A stretch of 51,197 bases of DNA from Alphaproteobacteria bacterium bin52. GTDB taxonomy: Bacteria > Pseudomonadota > Alphaproteobacteria > Thalassobaculales > Thalassobaculaceae. Below the pieces are notes generated by a model. The model searched no databases. It saw nothing but the letters and a program-made list of their open reading frames with translations, and was not told the DNA's origin. The stretch covers positions 1 through 51,197 of the forward strand of contig MPMT01000031.1 in the NCBI GenBank assembly GCA_002238645.1, in the 5' to 3' direction. Below, in pieces: positions 23,951-33,060 of this stretch. The number at the start of each line of letters is the position of its first letter. Position 1 is the first letter of the stretch. A program made the translations under genes and the position numbers.

Positions 23951-24597
23951 GCCTGGATACCCTGCGCGCCCTGCAGCTGGCTGACAGCGGCTTTCCGTCA
24001 GGCGCCTTCGCCTATTCGTGGGGGATGGAGACCGCTGCGGAAAACGGCCGGCTTGACCGTGCGGGCTTCGGTCCCTGGCTGGCTGTCGAGATGCTCGGCC
24101 GCTGGGCGCAGTTCGACCGGGTCGTGCTAGCGGACGCACATCGGGCCGATGACGAGTTGCTGGTCGATGCCAGGACCGATCGTCTGTTCATGGCCGAACC
24201 GTTGCGGGCCCGGTCGGCCGAGGCCGGGCAGGCGTTTCTCTCGGCAACGGCGCGCCTGGGCGACCCCGTGGCAGTGCGGTTCCGCGGGGCGGTGCTGGAC
24301 GGAGAGGCCGCCGGGCACCTGCCGGTTGCCCAGGGCGCGGTGTTCCGGTCGATGGGACTTGAGCTTGCACCGGCATTGGCCGTTTCCGCCCACGCCGCGG
24401 CACAGGGACTGGCCGGCGCCGCGGTGCGGCTGGGCCTGGTCGGAGCACTGGAAGCGCAGGGCATCCTGCGGGACCTGCAGCCGGAGTTCGCCCCTTTCAC
24501 GGCCCCGCCGCTGCTCGGCACGCTGCCCGCCAGCTTTGCCCCGATCTCGGAAATCGCGATGATGCGCCCCGGCGACGGACGATTGTTTGCCAACTGA
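23947..24597 (+). CDS. ureF: Urease accessory protein UreF
   Basis: A 216-residue all-helical protein starting at a GTG that overlaps the ureE stop (GTGA). The opening [39 protein letters not shown] matches the UreF signature (SD..FPxG.F.hS.GlE). The middle contains [44 protein letters not shown], again family-like. UreF bridges UreD and UreG and gates nickel transfer and lysine carbamylation. It lies ten bases before the fused ureAB gene in a tightly coupled operon. Confidence 0.88.
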   Translation: MSLDTLRALQLADSGFPSGAFAYSWGMETAAENGRLDRAGFGPWLAVEMLGRWAQFDRVVLADAHRADDELLVDARTDRLFMAEPLRARSAEAGQAFLSATARLGDPVAVRFRGAVLDGEAAGHLPVAQGAVFRSMGLELAPALAVSAHAAAQGLAGAAVRLGLVGALEAQGILRDLQPEFAPFTAPPLLGTLPASFAPISEIAMMRPGDGRLFAN

Positions 24598-24607
24598 AGA
24601 GACGTGC

Positions 24608-25300
24608 ATGAACCTGACCCCGACAGAAATGGACCGACTGGTCATCTTCCAGGCGGCCGAACTCGCGCGACGATACCGAAGCGAAGGCGTGCGCCTGTCG
24701 CTGCCCGAGGCCAACGCCCTCATCGCCGACGAAATCCTGCTGGCGGCCCGGAAGGGGCTGGACCACCCGGCGCTGGTTTCGCTGGGCGGAACCATCCTGA
24801 CGGCAGAGGACGTCGAGGCGGGCGTGCCGGAAATGCTGCGGATGGTCTCGGTCGAGGTTTCGATGGCCGAGGGCACCAAGCTGGTGACGGTCTTTGATCC
24901 GATCCCTCCGGGGCCCCGTGCGGAGCCTGCCCCGGGCGAGGTCATCCCGAAAGCGGGAGAGATCGAGCTCAACCCGGGGCGCGAGGGCGTCGAAATCGAC
25001 GTTCTGAATACCGGCGACCGGTCCATCCAGGTCCGAAGCCATGCACATTTCTTCGAGGTCAACAGGGTGCTGCAGTTCGACCGGACCAGGGCCTGGGGCA
25101 TGCGGCTGGACCGTCCCTCCGGCGGCGGGGAACGCTTCGACCCCGGAATCGGTCGACGGGTGCGCCTCGTGCCCTATGCCGGGACGCGTGAAATCCACGG
25201 TTTTGCCGGTCTGGCCGAGGGCCCGGCGGATGACCCGGCCACACGCGAGGCCGCGTTCCGGCGCGCCAGGGATCGCGGGTATCTGGAGGACGCGCCGTGA
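24608..25300 (+). CDS. ureAB: Fused urease gamma-beta subunit
   Basis: A 230-residue fusion. Residues 1-100 are urease gamma ([50 protein letters not shown], ending [20 protein letters not shown]). After a short linker, residues ~110-230 are urease beta ([51 protein letters not shown], then [29 protein letters not shown]). Gamma-beta fusions are best known from Helicobacter UreA, and fused forms occur in scattered bacterial clusters. With UreC this gives a two-gene urease. The start has GAAGAG upstream, and an in-frame upstream extension lies over the end of ureF and was rejected. The 3' end overlaps ureC by GTGA. Confidence 0.88.
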   Translation: MNLTPTEMDRLVIFQAAELARRYRSEGVRLSLPEANALIADEILLAARKGLDHPALVSLGGTILTAEDVEAGVPEMLRMVSVEVSMAEGTKLVTVFDPIPPGPRAEPAPGEVIPKAGEIELNPGREGVEIDVLNTGDRSIQVRSHAHFFEVNRVLQFDRTRAWGMRLDRPSGGGERFDPGIGRRVRLVPYAGTREIHGFAGLAEGPADDPATREAAFRRARDRGYLEDAP

Positions 25301-27000
25301 AAATGGATCGCGGTCAGTACGCCCGCCTCTACGGGCCGAGCACCGGCGACATGATCCGCCTGGGCGATACGTCCCTGCTGGCGGAGGTCGAGTACGACCA
25401 CACCCATCCCGGCGACGAACTGACCACCGGGGCCGGCAAGGTCATGCGCGATGGCGAGGGATTCCGCACCCGCGGTACCGATGCCGAACAGGCCCTGGAC
25501 CTGGTCGTGCACAACGCGTTGATCATCGATCCGGTTCTGGGGATCATCAAGGCCGATATCGGCGTGCGCCGCGGGCGTATCGTGGGCGTCGGAAAGGCCG
25601 GGAACCCGGAGATCATGGCCGGTGTCACACCCGGCCTGGATACCGGACCCAACACGACGATCATGCATGGCGACCAGTTGATCGTGACCCCCGGCGTGAT
25701 CGAGGCGCACGCGCATTTCCTGTCACCTCAACAGGCGTACCATGCACTCGCGGGGGGCTGCACCACGATGATCGGGATGAGCCCCGGGCCGCATTTCGAC
25801 GTGTCCTGCTCGGGCCCACATACCCTGGGCCGGCTGATCCAGGCCTGCGACGAATATCCGCTCAATTTCGGGTTCCTGGGGCGCGGATGCTCGGACGCGG
25901 GCGCAGTGGCGGAGAGCGTTGCGGGCGGCGCGCTCGGAGTGAAGATCCATGAGGACTTCGGTGCCTCGCCCGCCGTGATCGACGGGTGCCTGCGTGCCGC
26001 GGATGCGGCGGACTTCTCGGTCCACATCCACACCGATACCATCAACGAGTTCGGGTTCTACGAGGACACCATGGCCGCCGTCGCCGGTCGGACCATTCAC
26101 ATGTACCACACCGAGGGCGCGGGCGGCGGTCATGCGCCCGACATCCTCGCCGTGAACGGTTTCGCCAACGTGCTGCCGTCCTCGACCAACCCCACCAACC
26201 CCTTCACGCCGGCGGCACTGGAGGAGGGGGTGCCGATGACCATGCTGGCCCACGCGATGAGCTACGAGTTGCCGGAGGACGTGGCCTTTGCGGAGGCGCG
26301 CATCCGCCCGCAGACCATGGTCGCGGAGGATTTCCTGCACGACCTGGGCGCAATCTCGATCTTTGCGACCGACACCCAGGGTATGGGCCGTCTGGCCGAG
26401 AACGCGACCAAGGCGTTCCAGCTGGCATCGATCATGAAGGACCGGACCGGACGCCTGGCCGAAGAGAAAACGGCCCGTGCCGACAATGAACGCATCCTGC
26501 GCTACATGGCCAAGCTGACCATCAACCCGGCGATCGCGGCCGGGATCGATGCGCATGTGGGCTCGATCGAGCCCGGCAAGATGGCCGACCTGGTATTCTG
26601 GCGGCGCGACCATTTCGCTGCCAAGCCGAAGATGGTGGTAAAATCCGGCGAAATCGTCTGGTCGGTCATGGGCGACGGCAATGGCAGCTTCATCGGGGCG
26701 GAACCGCTTCTGCACCGGCCGATGTGGGGTGCCCTGGGAACCGCGAAGCACCGGGTCGGCGTAACCTTCGCCAGCCGGCTTGCCATCGACAACGACGTTG
26801 CCGGACGCCTCGGCGTGCAGAAGGAGGTCCTGCCGATCACCTCGGTCCGGTCCCTTGGCAAGTCCGACATGATCCGCAACCGAGCCTGTCCCGACATCGC
26901 GGTCGATCCGGCCACCTTCGAGGTCCGCGCCGACGGTGTGCTGCTGCAGGCCGAACCCGCAACCCGCGTGCCGCTGGCACGCAGCCACTTCCTGCGATGA
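25297..27000 (+). CDS. ureC: Urease alpha-like subunit with atypical active site
   Basis: A 567-residue amidohydrolase, the usual UreC length, starting at GTG overlapping ureAB. Nickel ligands and the bridging carbamate are kept: His138 and His140 (EAHAHF), Lys216 (GVKIHED), His245 (HIHTDT), His271 ([14 protein letters not shown]), Asp359 (ATDTQGMGR). Departures from classical UreC are clear: the GGIDTHIHF segment is GVIEAHAHF, the MIGGGTGPA pocket loop is [16 protein letters not shown], and the flap MVCHHL is MLAHAMSYE, so the flap cysteine is Ala318, although the catalytic flap His319 remains. All assembly genes flank it. It is either a divergent urease or a nickel amidohydrolase for a related amide. 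Confidence 0.88.
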   Translation: MKMDRGQYARLYGPSTGDMIRLGDTSLLAEVEYDHTHPGDELTTGAGKVMRDGEGFRTRGTDAEQALDLVVHNALIIDPVLGIIKADIGVRRGRIVGVGKAGNPEIMAGVTPGLDTGPNTTIMHGDQLIVTPGVIEAHAHFLSPQQAYHALAGGCTTMIGMSPGPHFDVSCSGPHTLGRLIQACDEYPLNFGFLGRGCSDAGAVAESVAGGALGVKIHEDFGASPAVIDGCLRAADAADFSVHIHTDTINEFGFYEDTMAAVAGRTIHMYHTEGAGGGHAPDILAVNGFANVLPSSTNPTNPFTPAALEEGVPMTMLAHAMSYELPEDVAFAEARIRPQTMVAEDFLHDLGAISIFATDTQGMGRLAENATKAFQLASIMKDRTGRLAEEKTARADNERILRYMAKLTINPAIAAGIDAHVGSIEPGKMADLVFWRRDHFAAKPKMVVKSGEIVWSVMGDGNGSFIGAEPLLHRPMWGALGTAKHRVGVTFASRLAIDNDVAGRLGVQKEVLPITSVRSLGKSDMIRNRACPDIAVDPATFEVRADGVLLQAEPATRVPLARSHFLR

Positions 27001-27602
27001 CCGCCGCGCGCGTGGGCATAGGCGGGCCCGTGGGCTCGGGCAAGACGGCACTGATCGAGCGCCTCCTGGAGTCCTTCGCCCATGAGGGTGTGGAAGCCGC
27101 CGTCATCACCAACGACCTGGTCACCGATGAAGACGCCGAGCGCCTGCGCCGCGGCGGCCGCCTGCCGCCCGAGAGGATTCTTGCGGTGCAGGCCGGTGCC
27201 TGCCCGCATACGGTGATCCGCGAAGACCCGACACCGAATCTGGCCGCCGCAGACCGGCTGGACCGGCAGTTTCCCGACCTGGACCTGGTTCTGCTGGAAA
27301 GCGGCGGCGACAACCTGGCCTCGACCTTTTCGCTGGACCTGGTCGACTGGTGGATGTTCGTGATTGACGTCTCGGGCGGCGACGACATTCCCCGCAAGCG
27401 CGGACCGGGGGTGCTCAAGAGCGATCTTCTGGTGATCAACAAGATTGATCTGGCCCCGCATGTCGGTGTCGACCTGGCAAGGATGTTCGAGGAGGCAACG
27501 CGGGTCCGTGGCAACGCCCCGGTCCTGGGCACGAACTGTCGCGCGGGCCAGGGTATCGGCGCGGTGGCCACGCAGATCAGGGACGCCGTGCTGTTCCGGT
27601 GA
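26997..27602 (+). CDS. ureG: Urease accessory GTPase UreG
   Basis: A 201-residue SIMIBI GTPase starting at an ATG that overlaps the ureC stop (ATGA). P-loop GGPVGSGKT (residues 9-17), [14 protein letters not shown], the metal-binding CPH motif at 69-71 inside [28 protein letters not shown] switch region, and the guanine-specifying NKID near 148-151. It hydrolyses GTP during nickel insertion with UreE, UreF and UreD. All diagnostic motifs are intact, which argues that the unusual ureC encodes a nickel enzyme that is really matured. Confidence 0.94.
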   Translation: MTAARVGIGGPVGSGKTALIERLLESFAHEGVEAAVITNDLVTDEDAERLRRGGRLPPERILAVQAGACPHTVIREDPTPNLAAADRLDRQFPDLDLVLLESGGDNLASTFSLDLVDWWMFVIDVSGGDDIPRKRGPGVLKSDLLVINKIDLAPHVGVDLARMFEEATRVRGNAPVLGTNCRAGQGIGAVATQIRDAVLFR

Positions 27603-28399
27603 ACGTGTCGGGCGCACTGTCCATGGACCTGGCCATCGGCCTGGGGGAAGACGGCTGCAGTCGTCTGATGTCTCGGCGAGTTTCCTTCCCCTGGTCCCTG
27701 GGCCGGGGATACCCCGGACCGCCCGGGTCGCCGGTCACGCTGATCCCCCAGGTTGGCGGCGCCGGTTTGCTGGCAGGAGACCGGATCGGGCAGCGCATTC
27801 GCATCGAGGACGGCGCGGCACTGCAACTTGAGAGTGCCGGTGCGATGCTGACCTACGGGACGCCGGGTGGACAGGGCAGTGTTTCGGACTGGGCGATTGA
27901 TCTGGGCCACGGATCGCGGGCCGTGCTGCTGTCGGAACCCTACGTGTTGTTCGACGATGCGGACCTGACCCTTCGACAGACGATCACGCTCCCTCGAGCC
28001 TCAACTCTGGTTTCCTGCGAGGGCATCTGCGCAGCCTTGCCGGGGAGGCGGTGCTGGAGATCCGAAGTCGTCGTCCGGCGCCCCGACGGCACCGTCCTGT
28101 TCGAGGACCGTCAGCAGGTGACCGGAGAACTGCTGGCCCGGCTCGCCGAGATGCCCGGCACATGGACATCGTTCGGCACGGTGATCGTCCTGTCGGAAGA
28201 CCCGGACGGTGCACTGGGGGTCATGACTTCGACGGCGGACAGGCTGGACGACGGCATCTGGACAGGCATCGCGCCGACGCGTGACGGCAGCGGTGTGTGC
28301 GTGCGCGTGGCCGCCGGCAGCGGCCAGCAGCTTCGCACGGCCCTTCGCATCCTTGCACGGAGCGCGTCACGGATCGGCACTGGCCGCGCCGCCGCTTGA
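27599..28399 (+). CDS. ureD: Urease accessory protein UreD/UreH
   Basis: A 266-residue beta-rich protein starting at GTG that overlaps the ureG stop (GTGA). Family segments: [65 protein letters not shown], then [10 protein letters not shown] and a C-terminal helical region. UreD is the scaffold that binds apo-urease and recruits UreF/UreG, forming the tunnel for nickel. It is placed last here, whereas ureD more often opens urease operons. The next gene is on the opposite strand, so this ends the transcript; no strong terminator hairpin is visible in the 190 bp beyond. Confidence 0.82.
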   Translation: MNVSGALSMDLAIGLGEDGCSRLMSRRVSFPWSLGRGYPGPPGSPVTLIPQVGGAGLLAGDRIGQRIRIEDGAALQLESAGAMLTYGTPGGQGSVSDWAIDLGHGSRAVLLSEPYVLFDDADLTLRQTITLPRASTLVSCEGICAALPGRRCWRSEVVVRRPDGTVLFEDRQQVTGELLARLAEMPGTWTSFGTVIVLSEDPDGALGVMTSTADRLDDGIWTGIAPTRDGSGVCVRVAAGSGQQLRTALRILARSASRIGTGRAAA

Positions 28400-28589
28400 G
28401 ATGCAGCGGTGTTGCCGGTTTTTCCAATCAGCGCGCACACGCACACTTGTTGCCGGCGGGGCTGTCGGAATGCCTGACGAAGTCTGCCCCCGGGATCGGT
28501 CGTCCCGGTGACGCCTGGTTGAGCAGCAGCGATTGAACACGGTGCGCGCCACCGGGCCGGCATCGCCGGTTTCCCGCCGGACGCAGTCG

Positions 28590-29042
28590 TCACCCGGCAG
28601 GATCAGGTGCGCGGGAGCCGGTCAGGACACCCAGCGCCTGAACGTACTTCTCCACCTGATCGGCTCTGATGTGTGATGTGTCGCGCAGGTGGTCCTCCAG
28701 GTCAGCGAGCTTGACCGTCCTGGCCGCTGCGCTGCCGCGGGCCACGCGGTTGATGTAGTCGGGGTACTCCTCGCGGTCGCGGTGTGTCAGCGTCGCCACG
28801 TCCTCGGCAACATCGTTCCCAAAGACATCCCGAATGTGGTTCAGAGAGACATCTGTGTCTTCCACCACGTCGTGCAGGTACGCGACCGTGACGGCATGGT
28901 CCCGCAGTTGCGGCGCCACCTTCATCTCGACTGCCCGGGCCACTCTCTTCACGTGTTCGATATAGGGCGCGCCGGACTTGTCGACCTGGCCCTCGTGCGA
29001 AGTCGAGGCCAGTTGCAACGCTTCCTCGGTTTTCTCGGTCAT
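28590..29042 (-). CDS. HD-domain hydrolase, SpoT/MESH1-like
   Basis: A 150-residue single-domain protein with GAGGAAG before the ATG. The motifs follow RelA/SpoT hydrolase domains: ALQLASTSHEGQVDKSGAPYIEHVKRVA (first metal His residues), AVTVAYLHDVVEDTDVSLNHI (HD pair and ED), and VKLADLEDHLRDTSHI (the late Asp). The synthetase and TGS/ACT domains are absent, so it may be a small alarmone hydrolase removing (p)ppGpp, or a hydrolase of other nucleotides. It is convergent with ureD and in the same direction as ribA, with ~270 bp before it in which I see no gene. Confidence 0.8.
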   Translation of the reverse strand: MTEKTEEALQLASTSHEGQVDKSGAPYIEHVKRVARAVEMKVAPQLRDHAVTVAYLHDVVEDTDVSLNHIRDVFGNDVAEDVATLTHRDREEYPDYINRVARGSAAARTVKLADLEDHLRDTSHIRADQVEKYVQALGVLTGSRAPDPAG

Positions 29043-29315
29043 TGGGCTTCCTCGTTACGGTTCCTCGAATCCCGGCCATGCCCATGGCCGCTGTTCAACG
29101 GCGAGCGCCTGCGGCGCGTCCTGCTGCATCCTTTGGATCGGGTCGAACGTCTCTGCGCTGCCACTGACAGATGCCCGAAGGCGTATCGCGGCAGTCGATG
29201 GATCACCGCAGCCAGCGTGTCCATCGCTTCTTCCGGCATGGCCCGGAGCGGCACATCGCCGGGGCCGCCTGGCGAAAGTGCCGATCCCCGTCACTTGAAT
29301 CAGGAAAGCCCGGAC

Positions 29316-30500
29316 CTAGAGCAGGTGACCGCTGCGGTGTGCCTTCGCCTGCAGGTAGGCCTCGTTGTGCTTGTTCGACGGGAAGACATGCGAGACCCGT
29401 TCGACCACGGTGACACCGGACGCCTCGAGCTGACCGACCTTGTCGGGGTTGTTGGTCATCAGGCGGACCGATCCGATCCCGAGTCGTCGCAGGATCTCGG
29501 CCGCCGGCAGATAGATCCGTTCATCGGCGTCGAAACCGAGCAGTTCGTTGGCGTCGATGGTGTCGAGCCCCAGGTCCTGGAGCTGGTACGCCCGCAGCTT
29601 GTTGATCAGGCCGATGCCGCGGCCTTCCTGGGCCAGGTAGACCAGGACCCCGCTGCCCTCCCCGGCGATCGTCCTGATGGCGCCGCGCAGCTGCTCGCCG
29701 CAGTCACACCGCAGGCTTCCCAGCAGGTCTCCGGTCAGGCACTGGGAATGTAGTCTGACCAGTACCGGAGCGGTGAGATCGGGCTCCCCGACCACGATCG
29801 CGACATGTTCTTCGCCTCCGTCGAGGGGGCGGAACGCCACCAGGGTGGTATTCTCGGCGTCGGCGAGCGGAACCTCGGCAGAGACCGACTGCACCAGCCG
29901 CCCGGCGCGCAGTTGCGGGAACATCTTCACATGGTCGCTCTCGACCAGCACCAGGCCGGAATCACGGCTCCAGTGCGCAACGCGATCGACGTCACGCGCT
30001 GCCGGCCGCGCAAACATCACGGCTGGCAGAAGGCGGGCGAGCTTTGCCACCTCGACCGCGACCTGGACCAGTCCGCCATCGCGTTCCGGGATCAGCGAGA
30101 GCTCCTGCATGGTGTATGCCGTCGGCTCGTGACTGTCCGCCGGAAACGTCGGATCGACGATGCGGTGCACCAGTTCCGGGTCGGCACCGGTCGGAATGAT
30201 CAGGCTCTGGACGTCGGAGTTGCTGGCGTTTTGCCTGAGGGCAGCAACCCGCTGGCGGGTGACGGCGACCGTCGGTTCGGAGCCGGTCAGGCGCTGCAGC
30301 AGGCGCATGCTGCTGGCGGTCACCATTTCCGCGGCCTGGACCAGGACAGCCGCGTGGTGCTCGGTGTCGCGGATCACCACCAGGCCGCCGCGTCGAAGTT
30401 CCGAGATCGCCCGCTCGACGGCGATCTGGGCCGGGGACGGCAGGGCGGCGGACAGGAGGTTTTCCGAAAGGACTTTGGCGACGGTGGACATGGATGCCAT
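29316..30500 (-). CDS. ribA: GTP cyclohydrolase II with RibB-like N-terminal domain
   Basis: About 394 residues from the ATG at 30500 (Met4 at 30491 is equally possible). The C-terminal ~190 residues are RibA: RLHSQCLTGDLLGSLRCDCGEQL carries the three zinc Cys, YLAQEGRGIGLINKLRAYQLQD holds the catalytic and GTP residues, and RLMTNNPDKVGQLEASGV is a family mark. The first ~200 residues resemble a DHBP synthase (RibB) domain in layout (AISELRRGGLVVIRDTEHHAAVLVQAAEMVTA), but the acidic substrate motif is degraded, so that half is probably inactive. It starts riboflavin synthesis from GTP. An upstream frame extension of ~100 Arg/Pro-rich residues was rejected as non-coding. Divergent from the alpha/beta hydrolase gene. 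Confidence 0.9.
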   Translation of the reverse strand: MASMSTVAKVLSENLLSAALPSPAQIAVERAISELRRGGLVVIRDTEHHAAVLVQAAEMVTASSMRLLQRLTGSEPTVAVTRQRVAALRQNASNSDVQSLIIPTGADPELVHRIVDPTFPADSHEPTAYTMQELSLIPERDGGLVQVAVEVAKLARLLPAVMFARPAARDVDRVAHWSRDSGLVLVESDHVKMFPQLRAGRLVQSVSAEVPLADAENTTLVAFRPLDGGEEHVAIVVGEPDLTAPVLVRLHSQCLTGDLLGSLRCDCGEQLRGAIRTIAGEGSGVLVYLAQEGRGIGLINKLRAYQLQDLGLDTIDANELLGFDADERIYLPAAEILRRLGIGSVRLMTNNPDKVGQLEASGVTVVERVSHVFPSNKHNEAYLQAKAHRSGHLL

Positions 30501-30601
30501 GAACACCAACGCGAACGGACGGTCAAGTGCTTGCGGCCTGCCGTGTTCCCGGGGCAGTCTCCGGGCTGTGGTCGTCCAGTGCCGGAGGAGTGAACCGGTC
30601 C

Positions 30602-31474
30602 ATGTCTGCAGACACCGTGGTGCGCGGTCTCGACCGCGAAACGCTTGACCGCGAGTACGACAACCGTCGCAAGGTTCCCGACGCCGCGGAGGCGCTGGAG
30701 CGCTGGCATCGCCTCGGGGCGGATGCGCGCCGGTCGATGAGTGTGCGCCTCGACGTTCCCTACGGATCCGACGAGCGGCAGCGATACGATGTCTTTCCTG
30801 CCGCAACGCCGGGTGCACCGGTGCTTGCCTTCATTCACGGGGGGTACTGGAGGTCGCAGGACCGTACCATCGGCCACTTCCTCGCACCGTTCTACGTCGC
30901 TGCCGGCGTGACATTCATCTCGGTCGGCTACCGGCTCTGCCCCGGTGTCACCCTGGCGGAACTTGTCGGAGACGTGCGGTGTGCGATCGACCGGATCAAT
31001 GTCAGGGAACAGGAACCTGGATCGCGCGGCCTGTTCGTGGCCGGCCACTCGGCGGGGGGCCACCTGGCGGCGCTGATGTGCAGTCCAGGCGGTCCCGGGC
31101 GCGGAGTGGTCCGGGGCGGGTGTTCGGTCAGCGGACTGCACGACCTCGAACCGATCCGTCTCGGCAGACTCAATGACAGTCTCGGCTTTACTGCCTCGGA
31201 CTGCGTTGAACTCAGTCCGCTGGCCCTGGTACGCGACCGGGCCCATGCGGGCTCGGACCTGCCGCCGCTGATCCTGGCGGTCGGCAGCGAGGAAGGGCGC
31301 GAGTATCACTACCAGCGCGACGCGCTGGTCGACACTCTGCGGGCGGCAAGCCAGCCGGTGACCGTGGTCGAGGCTCCCGATGCCAACCACTTCACGGCGT
31401 GCGAGACCCTCGCCGACCCGGCGCACGCGCTGTCGGACGCGATGCTGCGTCTGATCCTCTCTCCGGCGTTCTGA
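30602..31474 (+). CDS. Alpha/beta hydrolase, kynurenine-formamidase-like
   Basis: A 290-residue hydrolase. It has the oxyanion motif FIHGGYWRSQD, the nucleophile elbow AGHSAGGHLAAL, an acidic residue region VGSEEGREYHYQRDALVDTL, and the catalytic His in APDANHFTACE. HGGYW followed by GHSAGGH is the pattern of arylformamidase-like and carboxylesterase-like enzymes, so it may deformylate N-formylkynurenine; the window has no other kynurenine gene, and a general esterase/amidase is equally possible. The start is 102 bp from ribA. The gene is followed within two bases by the response regulator, so the two are very likely cotranscribed. Confidence 0.78.
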   Translation: MSADTVVRGLDRETLDREYDNRRKVPDAAEALERWHRLGADARRSMSVRLDVPYGSDERQRYDVFPAATPGAPVLAFIHGGYWRSQDRTIGHFLAPFYVAAGVTFISVGYRLCPGVTLAELVGDVRCAIDRINVREQEPGSRGLFVAGHSAGGHLAALMCSPGGPGRGVVRGGCSVSGLHDLEPIRLGRLNDSLGFTASDCVELSPLALVRDRAHAGSDLPPLILAVGSEEGREYHYQRDALVDTLRAASQPVTVVEAPDANHFTACETLADPAHALSDAMLRLILSPAF

Positions 31475-31476
31475 CG

Positions 31477-32154
31477 ATGACCGGCTCGCATGCGGGCGCG
31501 CTGCGCATCCTGCTGGCGAGCCGCGACGCGACGCTGCAGGCATTGCTGCTCGAGCAGTTTCATGCCTACGGCGACCACGAACTTGCCGTGAGCGCGACGG
31601 GCACGGGGCTTGCGGCAATCGCGGAACAGCGGTGCGACCTGGTACTGGTCGATGATGACCTCAATGACATGGACGGGTCCGAGCTGTGCCGGGAACTGCA
31701 CCGTCGCGAGATTCCGGTGATCGCGCTCGTCGGCAGCGAGGTCGACGCACGCGGCATGCGCGGGCACGGTGCCGCTGACGCGGTGGTGAAACCGTTCAGG
31801 TTCGACGATCTCGACGCGCGGATCGAGGATTTGCTTGCGGCCGACACACGCGGCGCGATCCGGATTGGCGGCTACAGCTTCGCTCCCGGCCTGAAGGCGC
31901 TGTTTGCCATCGGGTCCGGCAAGAGGGTGCCGCTGACCGAGAAGGAAACCCGGATCCTGCACTACCTCTACCGCGCACGTGGCGAGCCGGTCAGTCGCGA
32001 GACGCTGCTCGCCGAGGTCTGGGAACACACCGCGCAACTCGAGACCCACACGCTGGAAACACATATCTACCGGTTGCGCCGCAAGATCGAGACCAACCCC
32101 GACCGGCCAGATGTCCTGGTGACGGGACCGGGCGGGTACAGCCTGGTGCCCTGA
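31477..32154 (+). CDS. OmpR-family response regulator with degenerate acidic pocket
   Basis: A 225-residue two-domain regulator. Receiver: phosphoacceptor-like Asp59 in DLVLVDDDLNDMDG, and Lys in DAVVKPFRF. The acidic pair that binds Mg2+ is partly lost; the segment normally reading LLVEDD reads LLASRD (residues 12-17). The C-terminal winged helix is intact (RVPLTEKETRILHYLYRARGEPVSRETLLAEVWEHTAQLETHTLETHIYRLRRKIE...GPGGYSLVP). No histidine kinase is adjacent. It may work without phosphorylation or with weak phosphotransfer. It lies two bases after the hydrolase gene and 90 bp before the metallo-beta-lactamase-fold gene. Confidence 0.9.
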   Translation: MTGSHAGALRILLASRDATLQALLLEQFHAYGDHELAVSATGTGLAAIAEQRCDLVLVDDDLNDMDGSELCRELHRREIPVIALVGSEVDARGMRGHGAADAVVKPFRFDDLDARIEDLLAADTRGAIRIGGYSFAPGLKALFAIGSGKRVPLTEKETRILHYLYRARGEPVSRETLLAEVWEHTAQLETHTLETHIYRLRRKIETNPDRPDVLVTGPGGYSLVP

Positions 32155-32244
32155 CCGGCACGGGGAACTTGACGCCGCCGACCGGCGCGGGAAACCTTGC
32201 CGGCGTGCCGGAGTCGCACGGAAGTTCGTGAACGGGATACGCCA

Positions 32245-33060
32245 GTGCCGGATCACACCGACTTCTACGTGAAGTTCTGGGGCGTGCGCGGCAGCACCGC
32301 CTGCCCCGGTTCCGATCACCTGCGCTACGGTGGCAATACCTCCTGTCTCGAGATCCGGTGCGGCGATCGCCTGTTGATCCTGGATGCCGGTACCGGGATC
32401 CGCCAGCTTGGCGCACAGCAGCCCCGGTCAGCCGAGATCCTGTTCACCCACGGACATATCGACCACATCTGCGGCATGCCGTTCTTCGCGCCGGCCTACC
32501 AGCCAGGCAACCGGTTCCGGATCTGGTCGGCGGAGAATCGTGCGGAGGCGGCGCTTGCCGCCCTGATGTCGTCACCGCTTTTCCCGGTGTCGCCGGAAAT
32601 GTTCGGCGCCGAGATCGAGTTCAAGGAATTCGAGCCCGGAGCAACGGTGGAACCTGGTCCCGGCATCGTGGTTGCAACCGCGCCGTTGAACCATCCGCAG
32701 GAAGCGATCGGTTACCGGATTTGCCACGCCGGACGGTCGATCTGCTACGTGACCGACACCGAACACCGGGTCGGAGAGCCCGATGACCTGGTGCTGGAAC
32801 TGATCGCCGGAGCGGACCTCGTGATTTACGACAGCACCTATACCGACGAGGAATTCCCGGACCACGTGGGGTGGGGCCACTCGACGTGGCAGGAGGGGGT
32901 CAGGCTGTGCGAGGCGGCAGGTGCCGGTCACCTGGTCCTGTTTCACCATGACCCGTCCCGTGACGATGCCGCGCTTGATACGATCGGCGCCGAGGCTCAC
33001 AGGCGGCGACCGGGAACCGTGGTTGCCCGCGAGGGCATGGTCCTCGTGCCGGGCGCTTGA
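32245..33060 (+). CDS. Metallo-beta-lactamase-fold hydrolase
   Basis: A 271-residue protein from the GTG at 32245, the start that fits the family opening DFYVKFWGVRGSTACPGSDHLRYGGNTSCLEI. Metal sites: FTHGHIDHICGMPF (HxHxDH), the later Asp in YVTDTEH, and a terminal His in LVLFHHDPSRDD. This class (GVRGS...YGGNTSC) resembles phosphodiesterase/PqqB-like MBL proteins; some relatives cleave cyclic nucleotides. Its placement behind an orphan response regulator and before a methyltransferase suggests a small signalling or metabolic unit, but the substrate is unknown. Stop overlaps the next gene's TTG start. Confidence 0.85.
   Translation: MPDHTDFYVKFWGVRGSTACPGSDHLRYGGNTSCLEIRCGDRLLILDAGTGIRQLGAQQPRSAEILFTHGHIDHICGMPFFAPAYQPGNRFRIWSAENRAEAALAALMSSPLFPVSPEMFGAEIEFKEFEPGATVEPGPGIVVATAPLNHPQEAIGYRICHAGRSICYVTDTEHRVGEPDDLVLELIAGADLVIYDSTYTDEEFPDHVGWGHSTWQEGVRLCEAAGAGHLVLFHHDPSRDDAALDTIGAEAHRRRPGTVVAREGMVLVPGA

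Noticed and set aside
25723..27051. 442-codon minus-strand frame opposite ureC
   Set aside because: Shadow of ureC codon bias; no recognisable motif.
30501..30818. ~106-residue upstream extension of ribA
   Set aside because: Arg/Pro-rich, overlaps the divergent hydrolase gene, and lacks family similarity.
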